Shown in pieces: positions 1-6,305 of a stretch of 9,489 nucleotides of DNA. This stretch comes from Flavobacteriales bacterium. GTDB lineage: Bacteria > Bacteroidota > Bacteroidia > Flavobacteriales_D > Parvicellaceae. Under the pieces are notes generated by a model that saw only the letters and a list, made by a program, of their open reading frames with translations, ran no database searches and was not told the origin of the DNA. Numbering within the stretch: the first letter of the stretch is position 1; each line of letters starts with the position of its first letter. The translations under genes were made by a program, and so were the position numbers. The DNA is taken from assembly GCA_026993705.1 (NCBI GenBank), contig JALWSJ010000011.1, positions 1 through 9,489 of the forward strand, in the 5' to 3' direction.

Positions 1-11
1 TATGTATGTTC

Positions 12-56
12 TGTACCTAATCCTAACATAAATTTCTATTTTTTTGTTTAGGTACA
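12..56. repeat. 9-bp inverted repeat with a 27-nt loop
   Basis: TGTACCTAA at 12-20 is the exact reverse complement of TTAGGTACA at 48-56, and two further pairs follow after one mismatch. The loop is AT-rich with a run of seven T. The T-run lies inside the loop rather than after the stem, so this is not a standard terminator. No gene is visible at 1-300 on either strand. This repeat could belong to the same structured intergenic region as the hairpins at 88-197, or to the end of a feature outside the window. Confidence 0.45.
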
Positions 57-87
57 AAAGTCAGTGTATTTTAATCATCTTACAAGA

Positions 88-103
88 CGTACTTCACAGT
101 ACG
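88..103. repeat. Small perfect hairpin, 6-bp stem and 4-nt loop
   Basis: CGTACT (88-93) and AGTACG (98-103) pair perfectly around the loop TCAC. A competing fold pairs TTCAC (93-97) with GTGAA (109-113). It sits 12 nt from the much longer hairpin at 115-197, and the two look like parts of one intergenic element. Confidence 0.45.
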
Positions 104-114
104 CTTACGTGAAT

Positions 115-197
115 TTTTGGTTTCTTAGACGATGAAAAAAATCTTTGCATAGCACCCGCTATGGAAATATTTTTTGAAGAAAGATAAGGAAGCAAAA
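115..197. repeat. 83-nt imperfect palindrome (long intergenic hairpin)
   Basis: The outer stem pairs 115-127 with 185-197 (13 positions, one G-G mismatch, one G-U). An internal loop of purine-rich bases follows. The inner stem pairs 136-153 with 158-175 (18 positions, two mismatches) around the tetraloop ACCC, with CATAGC and GCTATG at its tip. The outer left arm also carries a copy of the dispersed motif found at 218-240 and 6171-6193. It lies downstream of menE on the minus strand. I see no coding capacity. It is most likely a dispersed palindromic repeat or structured non-coding element; whether it is transcribed is unknown. Confidence 0.6.
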
Positions 198-217
198 TAG
201 ACGGTTAGAAAGTAAAT

Positions 218-240
218 TTTAGTTTTTTTAGACAATGAAG
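218..240 (-). repeat. Dispersed 23-bp motif, copy 2
   Basis: Read on the minus strand, this segment matches the plus-strand segment 6171-6193 at 20 of 23 positions. A further minus-strand copy lies at 115-137, matching 6171-6193 at 21 of 23 positions with the first 17 identical (TTTCATCGTCTAAGAAA). The two copies here are direct repeats about 103 bp apart, on the same strand as menE and downstream of it. Confidence 0.55.
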
Positions 241-246
241 CAGGAT

Positions 247-278
247 AGAGAAAATAAAACGCTTTATAAAGCTCGTTT
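247..278 (-). terminator. Possible weak terminator downstream of menE
   Basis: On the minus strand, 23 nt past the menE stop, AAACG and CGTTT (278-274 and 261-257) flank the self-complementary CTTTATAAAG, with a 2-nt AG bulge. The sequence then runs on as TTTTATTTT-like. This is the general layout of an intrinsic terminator for the minus-strand group, but the stem is AT-rich and the T-tract is interrupted. Confidence 0.35.
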
Positions 279-300
279 CAATATTTAAACGGCATTACAC

Positions 301-1311
301 TCAAAACTTCTCGCGTTTCAGTTTTCCTGTTGGTGTTTCTTTCATTTTGTTTACCGTTATTATTTCTTTAGGAGAATGATATTTAGGCAAAAAAGAAAAA
401 TCATAATCTTCCAACAACAAAGGAGTTTGAGACTCAACCACAACAACAATTTTTTCTCCAAGCAATTTATCTTTTTTTGAAGTAACATAATAACAAGTGT
501 GCGAGAAAACATCCTTCAATAAACTTTCTACATCTTCCGCTATGATTTTTATTCCTCCCGTGTTAATTACATTATCCTTTCTTCCCTTCCACAAAAATTC
601 GGTTTCACTTTTCAACTCAACAATATCGTTCGTTTTTAAAGACGCTTCCTTTAAATGAGGTGCTTTTATCATCAAACAATCATCCTTATCTACAGAAAAA
701 CGAACATCGGGAAGTCCGGTAAAAACAGTTGATTTATTTAACTCCCTAACCGCAATATGCGTTATGGTCTCGGTCATTCCAAACGTACTGTAAGCCCGAA
801 CCTCATACTGACTAAGGTTTCTTTCCAACTCCGAACTGACTTCCGCTCCTCCTATGATTAATGTATCTATCAAACTTATTTGCTTCGGGGTTTCTTCTAA
901 CACAGTCTCCACCTGCATCGGTGTCATCGCCGAAAAAGAAATTCGTGCAGACATTTGCTTTAACGGATTTCGACTTGGACGAACCAACAGCAAATTTAAT
1001 CCGCCAACCACAGCCCTTACCACCATCATTTTTCCGGCTATCGAACGTAAAGGCAAACACAACAAAGCTTTATCCCCCGCCTTTAATCCAAAAAAACGAA
1101 GCGTTAACTCTGCACTCTTAATCATTCGTTTTTTTTTCAGCACAATCGTTTTAGGTTTGCCCGTAGATCCTGATGTTTTTACCTCAACGGTTGAGCTATC
1201 GGAAAACCAATTCTTTAAGAAAACGACTACCTCTTTTTCAAAATCGGTTACAGCCTTATAATCATCTATATCGTTAACTGTTTTTACAGGAAAATTATTT
1301 AAGTAAAACAT
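301..1311 (-). CDS. menE: O-succinylbenzoate-CoA ligase, short Bacteroidota form (MenE)
   Basis: This is an acyl-adenylate-forming enzyme of menaquinone synthesis. It activates o-succinylbenzoate with ATP and joins it to CoA in the cytoplasm. Adenylation-family motifs appear in order: the phosphate-binding loop TSGSTGKPK (46-54), YSTFGMTET (174-182), a degenerate TGD-type motif TND (227-229), the hinge region KGRKDNVINTGGIK (242-255) and the C-terminal PTGK with catalytic Lys330. At 336 residues it is much shorter than the 450-500 residues of Bacillus or E. coli MenE. The N-terminal region before the P-loop is reduced, as in other Bacteroidota forms. The ATG at 1311 is the only good start, because the next Met is residue 63, inside the domain. 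It lies 25 nt after the radical SAM gene but has its own promoter-like site. Another small acyl-CoA ligase specificity cannot be excluded. Confidence 0.88.
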   Translation of the reverse strand: MFYLNNFPVKTVNDIDDYKAVTDFEKEVVVFLKNWFSDSSTVEVKTSGSTGKPKTIVLKKKRMIKSAELTLRFFGLKAGDKALLCLPLRSIAGKMMVVRAVVGGLNLLLVRPSRNPLKQMSARISFSAMTPMQVETVLEETPKQISLIDTLIIGGAEVSSELERNLSQYEVRAYSTFGMTETITHIAVRELNKSTVFTGLPDVRFSVDKDDCLMIKAPHLKEASLKTNDIVELKSETEFLWKGRKDNVINTGGIKIIAEDVESLLKDVFSHTCYYVTSKKDKLLGEKIVVVVESQTPLLLEDYDFSFLPKYHSPKEIITVNKMKETPTGKLKREKF

Positions 1312-1315
1312 CGTG

Positions 1316-1343
1316 CAAAGTTATAGCAATTATTATTTAACAA
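1316..1343 (-). promoter_or_regulatory. Flavobacterial-type promoter for menE, nearly abutting the ATG
   Basis: On the minus strand, TTG (1343-1341) is followed by 17 nt and then TAACTTTG (1323-1316), an exact match to the Bacteroidota -7 consensus TAnnTTTG. Only CACG separates the box from the menE ATG, so transcription should begin at or within a few bases of the start codon, giving a leaderless or nearly leaderless mRNA. The -33 element overlaps the last codons of the radical SAM gene. Confidence 0.5.
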
Positions 1344-2443
1344 CCTTGTTCCATATAAGAAATAATTGACATAAACTCATCAATGACCCGCTGATTAGCC
1401 CTGTGTTCTTTTAACCAACTCAAATGTTCCTCTAACTTCTTTTTTGTATTTGCCTTTTGTTGTTCATCAAGCCCTTGAATATTGTATTGTTTAGGACGCT
1501 CCAATAAATTCAAATAAATCTTGTTAACATCTTCAATATACCCATCCTCAACAAAAAACCGATGCAAATTTCCTATTTCAAAAACATTCAAATTACTAAT
1601 TGTGGGGGCTATTTCCAATTGTACATGCGGACATTCGGTTTTTACTTCGAGAAAATTAGACAATAATTTTTTCCACTTTAATCCTCTTCGTATTTCTTCC
1701 ACTTGTTTTCCAATAGCGTCAACACTTACAGATACCGTTACATCCGAAAATCTTTTCCAATACTCAATGACCTTTCTATCTTTCAATTGTAATTGAGAAA
1801 GATTGGTATTGTAACGCAACCTCGTGTTTTGCATCCCTAATTCCAACAACTGCTCCAATAATTGATAATGCTCTTCCATCAATAAAGGTTCACCTCCTGC
1901 AAAATAAATCTCCTCAACCGTTTCCGCATAATCCAATACCCCAGCAATTAACTCCAAATTATTTTCAGTAGCTTTAATAATAGCCTTTTCTCCAAAATTG
2001 GTTTTATTTTTCACTGCCTCATCAAACCAAGCGGAACTTGCTCCATGCCAACAAGTCAAACATTTTAGATTACAAACATTACTAAATCGAATATCTAAAT
2101 ACTTAGGCTTTAACAAAAATTTTCGCTGAATAATTTTTGGTAATAAATATCCAAATTTATCTAATGTTTCTGTACGAATACTAGACTTCCCGGCTTTCTC
2201 TTTATTAAAACAAACGTGGCATCGCTTGTCCTTCTCTCCTCGCAATAATTTCTCTCTAAATTGATTAACCTTTTCTCCTTCCCAAATCTCTTTAACGCAT
2301 TGATTTCTAACATCACCGTAGGTTACGGAGGTATTACAACAAGCCTTAACCTTTCCGGACGTATCGATATACAGATGCACCCACGGCATCATACATATCG
2401 TTTTTTTTATTGTTTCAATACTTATGGTTTCTTTGTCGTCCAC
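1337..2443 (-). CDS. Radical SAM protein with N-terminal twitch/SPASM-like domain
   Basis: This 368-residue protein is a radical S-adenosylmethionine enzyme. The SAM-binding 4Fe-4S cluster motif is C124-x3-C128-x2-C131, followed by GGEP at 183-186. Before the barrel, residues 17-80 carry Cys17, Cys35, Cys36, Cys75 and Cys78 in a context (GxVxxCC, IWEG, a FREKLLRGE segment, CxxC) typical of SPASM/twitch auxiliary-cluster domains. These usually sit C-terminal, but an N-terminal form is known in a family of uncharacterised proteins. SPASM/twitch enzymes commonly modify peptides or proteins; the substrate here is unknown. The start at 2443 is GTG and overlaps the upstream gene by 22 bases, suggesting translational coupling. 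Internal ATGs at residues 18-19 would lose Cys17, so they are unlikely starts. No short precursor-peptide gene is visible beside it. Confidence 0.8.
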   Translation of the reverse strand: MDDKETISIETIKKTICMMPWVHLYIDTSGKVKACCNTSVTYGDVRNQCVKEIWEGEKVNQFREKLLRGEKDKRCHVCFNKEKAGKSSIRTETLDKFGYLLPKIIQRKFLLKPKYLDIRFSNVCNLKCLTCWHGASSAWFDEAVKNKTNFGEKAIIKATENNLELIAGVLDYAETVEEIYFAGGEPLLMEEHYQLLEQLLELGMQNTRLRYNTNLSQLQLKDRKVIEYWKRFSDVTVSVSVDAIGKQVEEIRRGLKWKKLLSNFLEVKTECPHVQLEIAPTISNLNVFEIGNLHRFFVEDGYIEDVNKIYLNLLERPKQYNIQGLDEQQKANTKKKLEEHLSWLKEHRANQRVIDEFMSIISYMEQGC

Positions 2444-5400
2444 TTTCCGGCTGGTTTTGTAGTTGTATTAATTGTTTGTTTTGTTTGTTTCACTTCTTTT
2501 TTTATCTCTTTAACTTCTTTTTTAACTTCTTCCTTTACTTCCCTTGTCGTTTCTTTTGGTTTGATTTCTTTTTTAGTAGGCTTAGGTTTCGCAGAAGAAT
2601 AGTGTGGTTTTGTTGTATGTTGTGTTTGATGTCCTGGAGTTGATGTTCTGGTCGGTGTTGGTTCATTTTTTTGTCTGGTACGCTCTCTTTCATGTGTTGA
2701 ATTATTCGAACCATTGTTATTATTGTTATTGGCATTAATACTTTGAATCAAATAAACCAAGTAGGCTTTATTTATCCCTGTACCTATATTATTTTCAGCG
2801 TGAACCTCTACTGTAATTCTTCTCTGTGTACCGGCATCTTGCAAAGGAAATTCTACCGGAACAGAAAACTCTCCGGTTGATGAATTATATGTATAATTAG
2901 AGGTCTTCACTCCGTTTACATAAACTTTTACCGTAGCTCCTTGAAAATAAAGTACCTTTCCTCGAAGCCCAAAAGACCTTTGAGTTGCCCGATAAGGATT
3001 TCTTGAAGAATTATTTGTTCCTATATTAGTAAACATCACCTCCGGTTTAGCTGAACTTCCTTTCCTTACTAAATCAAAAACCTCTGTATCTATCCCGTAA
3101 TTGTTAATTGCTCTTATTCGAACTTGATGAGAACCTAAACTAAGAACCGTAGGAATAGTCAACAACTTCGTTGCAGTACTATATGTGAAAGGAATATTTT
3201 GTCCGTCCATAGTAACTGTTATTCTGTTTTGATGCGAAACATTATATACCTTCCCTGTAACCATTACGTTCGACGCACTCGTTTCGTAAGGGAAATCAGC
3301 AGGAGAATCAATGATAATTTCCGGTGGAACAAGTTTTCCTATATTCCCTTCATACAGTACATCTAATACCAAATCAGCATGACCACATTTGTTATTCGCT
3401 TTAACAATCATTTTATTTGTTCCCTTTTGTAAAGGTACAGTTCCCCAAATCGTATGATTTTCCCTATCCAAATTAAAAGGAACGGTATAGCCGTTATTCG
3501 TTACCGACACTTGTGATTTTTGTGTAACTCCACCAACATCAAATGTAAACGCCATATTTCCATTCCTTCCTGCGTGCTTATGCGGAGAACTCGATGGGAT
3601 AGAATAACTAACCGTAGGAGGCGTACATGGAGGAACTCTTTTTATTACAGTTAATTTAGCGTCGCTCCCAAACGAATTACTCGCTCTCACTTCCACAGTA
3701 TTATCCCCTACAACCAACGGAATATTAAAAACCAAAATATGACTTTGAGCATTAAATGAAAAACCTGAAAAAGTAACACCGTTAACAAATACACTAATTT
3801 GATTAGGTGAACTAATATTGCTCACAGTTGCCGTAATCGTCTGGTTTATATTCTCTGTGATAAACGGATTTGTATTCGGTACGGTAAATTTAACTTCTGG
3901 AGGCGGATTACTTACAATAACTTTATTATATACAATTCGAGTTGTTTTTGTTTCTGTTCCAGCTGTGTTTGTTCCTGTTATTGAAACTACATTCATTCCT
4001 GCGTTGAGCGGAACATTCAAAGATACTTTTTTAGTTAACGCATCAAATACGAAGGCATTGGTTGAAACACCATTTATCAAAACTTGTATCTGTCCCTTTG
4101 TATTCACGTTCAATACCTTTGCATTAACTATTTGAATTGGTTGCGTTGCTGTAAAAGGGTTAGCATTTGGGACAGAAATCGTTACTATCGGCGGAACTCC
4201 TTGTTCTTGTACTTTTTTGAGAATCACACTCACTTTAGTATCACTTCCCGCACTATTGGTGGCTTTTATCTCTACGGTATTATTCCCAATCACTAAAGGA
4301 ATAGAAGATGTTAAGATATGTGTTGTAGGATCAAAAGAAAAAGACGTTGAAGCAACTCCATTTACTTTATACTGAATTTGCCCGGCATTAACAACATTAC
4401 TTACCGTAGCACTAATATTAAATGTATTTTGTCCGGTAACAGTATAAGGAGAACTTGGCGGGTTAACAAAATGTACAACAGGTGGTAAACTAGGCATTTG
4501 TCCTCCTTTGTATTCTATCGAAAACACTTTTTCTTTTGTACCACAATCATTTTCGGCATGAATAATAATTGTATTTATTCCTTGCGTAAGATGCACTGTC
4601 GTTTCTAATCTCTTAGAAAGAGTTTGATAAGTTAATTGACTTGATGACAACAACACCCCATTGTGCCTTACTGAAAGTTGATGTACGGAATTAATATTTT
4701 GGATTTCCACTGTTAGTTGAACATATTCCTGCATAGTTTGCGTTGACTGAGGTTGAATTACAGTAACGACGGGCTTAGTATTACATTCATACCTTATTGT
4801 TTTAATATCATTATCGCTTCCTGAAGCATTCGTTCCTTTCACCATAAATGTATTCGTTCCGGGAGCAAGAAGAAGATTAGCCGAAACCATCTTAGTCATA
4901 GGATTATAAGTAAAAGTAGAAACCTGTACACCATTGTGAGTAACTTCAATATCATTTTCAGAGTTTACATACAAAACATTGGCTTTTAATTTATAATTAG
5001 GTAAATAAACCACCTTGTTCCCTATCAGAGGATGAACGATATTCACCTTTGGCTTATGAACAACAGTTGGTGAAGTTCCCGATTGACTACTTGACGTAGA
5101 ATAGTTACCAACATTACCTCCACTCGAAGAAGGAGTAGTACCATTAGGAATAGGTCTTTCCTCTGGGGCATAAGAATTAATTGTTGGTGTTACGGTTTCT
5201 CGTTTGAAAATATTCCAACGGAATGTTAGTGCTGTATAATGATACCTATCATTTGTACTATTAGGCGTAGCGTTAATATCATTAGCTAAAGCAAAAGTTA
5301 TTTTATGTTCCAGTCCCATAGAAAAACGAGGTGTAATTTGATAACCTAACCCCATTCCCAAAGAAGGCATAAAAACAGTTTTGGGAGTACCCGCTCCTTG

Positions 5401-6009
5401 AATAGTTGTTTCCCAATCGTAATCTTGATATTTATTATTCAATTCATGCACAATAGCCTTGGGAGTAGCTGTTGAATCAACTTTCGTATAATCGTACTCA
5501 TTTGTTCCTTTTTTGTAATCACTTCTGATAGTGTATCCGGTTACTCCTACTCCACCAAAAGCGTATAACAAAATTCCTGTTCGTTCTCGCAAACGTTGGG
5601 CACTTAGTACTAACTCTAAAGTTCCTTCTCCATAACCAAATCGAAAATTTTTGTAACCTACACCTCCGTTGTGATTAGCAAACAGGGTAGAATCGTGAGA
5701 TAACGTAGTATTAAACCCTTTAGTTGACCCTACCTGAAGACGACCTCGAAGACCTAGAGCTAAAGCTCTACCTTCACGCTCATAAATAGAACGTCCTAAG
5801 GTCATTCCAATCGTATAACCTGCCTTATTATAATAAGGGGTAGTACGTTCTTGCCAAGAAGCTCCGGTGTTTATGCCGAAATTCCATTTGGTATCTAAAT
5901 CATAATTTACATGCGTTTGAGCAGTACTCGCAAAATTCAAAAAGAATAAAGTAAAAATCGATAAAAGTAAATGTCGTTTCATAAGCTGAATTTTAGAGTT
6001 TTTTAACAT
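2422..6009 (-). CDS. Large envelope protein: beta-barrel, eight Ig-like repeats, basic tail
   Basis: Residues are numbered from the ATG at 6009. A signal peptide covers about 1-31 (hydrophobic LLLSIFTLFFLNFA, likely cleaved near STA-Q). Residues about 33-271 alternate polar and hydrophobic positions in roughly eight strands and end LTFRWNIF, the pattern of a small OmpA/OmpX-like outer-membrane barrel. A Ser/Thr/Pro/Gly linker (about 272-319) leads to eight Ig-like repeats (320-1089). The tail (1090-1195) has a run of six Asn, then Thr/Pro/Lys-rich sequence with repeated KEVK units. Structural or adhesive envelope function is inferred; no enzymatic motif is seen. The ATG at 5982 (residue 10, MKRHLLL) gives a more typical signal peptide and may be the true start. 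It is probably the first gene of a group with the radical SAM gene. Confidence 0.78.
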   Translation of the reverse strand: MLKNSKIQLMKRHLLLSIFTLFFLNFASTAQTHVNYDLDTKWNFGINTGASWQERTTPYYNKAGYTIGMTLGRSIYEREGRALALGLRGRLQVGSTKGFNTTLSHDSTLFANHNGGVGYKNFRFGYGEGTLELVLSAQRLRERTGILLYAFGGVGVTGYTIRSDYKKGTNEYDYTKVDSTATPKAIVHELNNKYQDYDWETTIQGAGTPKTVFMPSLGMGLGYQITPRFSMGLEHKITFALANDINATPNSTNDRYHYTALTFRWNIFKRETVTPTINSYAPEERPIPNGTTPSSSGGNVGNYSTSSSQSGTSPTVVHKPKVNIVHPLIGNKVVYLPNYKLKANVLYVNSENDIEVTHNGVQVSTFTYNPMTKMVSANLLLAPGTNTFMVKGTNASGSDNDIKTIRYECNTKPVVTVIQPQSTQTMQEYVQLTVEIQNINSVHQLSVRHNGVLLSSSQLTYQTLSKRLETTVHLTQGINTIIIHAENDCGTKEKVFSIEYKGGQMPSLPPVVHFVNPPSSPYTVTGQNTFNISATVSNVVNAGQIQYKVNGVASTSFSFDPTTHILTSSIPLVIGNNTVEIKATNSAGSDTKVSVILKKVQEQGVPPIVTISVPNANPFTATQPIQIVNAKVLNVNTKGQIQVLINGVSTNAFVFDALTKKVSLNVPLNAGMNVVSITGTNTAGTETKTTRIVYNKVIVSNPPPEVKFTVPNTNPFITENINQTITATVSNISSPNQISVFVNGVTFSGFSFNAQSHILVFNIPLVVGDNTVEVRASNSFGSDAKLTVIKRVPPCTPPTVSYSIPSSSPHKHAGRNGNMAFTFDVGGVTQKSQVSVTNNGYTVPFNLDRENHTIWGTVPLQKGTNKMIVKANNKCGHADLVLDVLYEGNIGKLVPPEIIIDSPADFPYETSASNVMVTGKVYNVSHQNRITVTMDGQNIPFTYSTATKLLTIPTVLSLGSHQVRIRAINNYGIDTEVFDLVRKGSSAKPEVMFTNIGTNNSSRNPYRATQRSFGLRGKVLYFQGATVKVYVNGVKTSNYTYNSSTGEFSVPVEFPLQDAGTQRRITVEVHAENNIGTGINKAYLVYLIQSINANNNNNNGSNNSTHERERTRQKNEPTPTRTSTPGHQTQHTTKPHYSSAKPKPTKKEIKPKETTREVKEEVKKEVKEIKKEVKQTKQTINTTTKPAGKWTTKKP
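2425..2742 (-). other. Low-complexity Asn/Thr/Pro/Lys tail of the envelope protein
   Basis: This segment encodes residues 1090-1195. It has six consecutive Asn from mixed AAT/AAC codons (2713-2730), then Thr/Pro/His-rich sequence, then Lys/Glu repeats (KEVK, EEVK, KEVK, KKEVK) and a final KPAGKWTTKKP. The strongly basic, disordered character suggests a linker or an electrostatic anchor. The start codon of the radical SAM gene lies inside its last codons. Confidence 0.6.
2743..5052 (-). repeat. Eight tandem Ig-like repeats within the large envelope protein
   Basis: The repeats lie at about residues 320-410, 411-508, 509-604, 605-701, 702-795, 796-893, 894-987 and 988-1089. Each opens with a PPxVxxxxP-like turn and has a central VNGV/HNGV hairpin, a TYNPMTK/SFDPTTH-like segment, then GxNTVxIxATNxxG. 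Repeats 3 and 5 are closest to each other. Only repeats 2 and 6 carry cysteines. Divergence between units is high, so this is an old expansion rather than a recent DNA-level duplication. Confidence 0.8.
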
Positions 6010-6024
6010 ATTTTATGCCGTTTT

Positions 6025-6053
6025 TATAACTTATTATAAAACAATAAGTTATA
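6025..6053. promoter_or_regulatory. 11-bp perfect inverted repeat ahead of the envelope-protein gene
   Basis: TATAACTTATT (6025-6035) is the exact reverse complement of AATAAGTTATA (6043-6053), separated by 7 nt. It lies 16 nt before the ATG at 6009 (43 before the ATG at 5982). If the candidate -7 box at 6081-6074 is used, the hairpin falls in the 5' leader of the mRNA. It could be an operator, an mRNA-stabilising hairpin or an attenuating structure. It is AT-only except for one C-G pair, so the RNA stem would be weak and a protein-binding palindrome is at least as likely. Confidence 0.45.
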
Positions 6054-6073
6054 CACTTTTCAAAAACACATTG

Positions 6074-6081
6074 CAAATCTA
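6074..6081 (-). promoter_or_regulatory. Candidate -7 box for the envelope-protein gene
   Basis: On the minus strand the sequence TAGATTTG matches the Bacteroidota -7 consensus TAnnTTTG exactly and lies 65 nt ahead of the ATG at 6009. No TTG is present at the expected -33 distance, so this is half a promoter by sequence. It would give a leader of about 60 nt (about 85 nt for the ATG at 5982). Confidence 0.35.
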
Positions 6082-6170
6082 AACATTTTCTTGACTTTTA
6101 TTTCATTAAAATTTATTACCTTAAATCCTCAAGTGAAATTCTATTCCATTGTTAGGAATATGTAAAATAG

Positions 6171-6193
6171 TTTCATCGTCTAAGAAAACTAAA
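6171..6193 (+). repeat. Dispersed 23-bp motif, copy 3
   Basis: It begins TTTCATCGTCTAAGAAA, 17 bases identical to the reverse complement of 121-137, and ends ACTAAA like the copy at 218-240. Three copies in two intergenic regions about 6 kb apart, and none seen in coding sequence, suggest a genome-wide dispersed element. Confidence 0.55.
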
Positions 6194-6252
6194 CTCCGTT
6201 TTCTTTGTACTCATCTGTCCCGTGTTAGGGATAGAACGGCGTGTTTGAACTC

Positions 6253-6285
6253 CTTTTGTGTTGTTGCACTTATGCAACACAAAAG
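6253..6285. repeat. 11-bp perfect stem-loop
   Basis: CTTTTGTGTTG (6253-6263) pairs perfectly with CAACACAAAAG (6275-6285) around an 11-nt loop. The loop contains an alternative TTGCA/TGCAA pairing, and the stem extends by ACT pairs after a bulged C. There is no T-run after it on either strand that would make it a terminator. Confidence 0.6.
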
Positions 6286-6305
6286 AGTGAGTAGTGATAG
6301 CCCGA

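Noticed and set aside
1..300. CRISPR array, tRNA or insertion sequence in the left intergenic region
   Set aside because: There are no regularly spaced identical repeats, no cloverleaf and no transposase fragment; only imperfect palindromes and two motif copies.
854..1261. 135-residue plus-strand open frame opposite menE
   Set aside because: It is antisense to a well-supported gene with all adenylation motifs, and its protein has no recognisable domain.
2388..2392. Internal ATG (residues 18-19) as start of the radical SAM gene
   Set aside because: It would remove Cys17 and the start of the N-terminal Cys domain, so the GTG at 2443 is preferred.
2261..2643. Plus-strand Phe/Leu-rich open frames opposite the Lys-rich tail
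   Set aside because: The hydrophobic runs are the complement of Lys/Glu codons (TTT/TTC opposite AAA/GAA), so apparent membrane segments are artefacts.
6253..6285. Sigma-54 (-24/-12) promoter around TTGCAC
   Set aside because: The TTGCAC is within a hairpin loop and lacks the required GG and GC dinucleotides at proper spacing.
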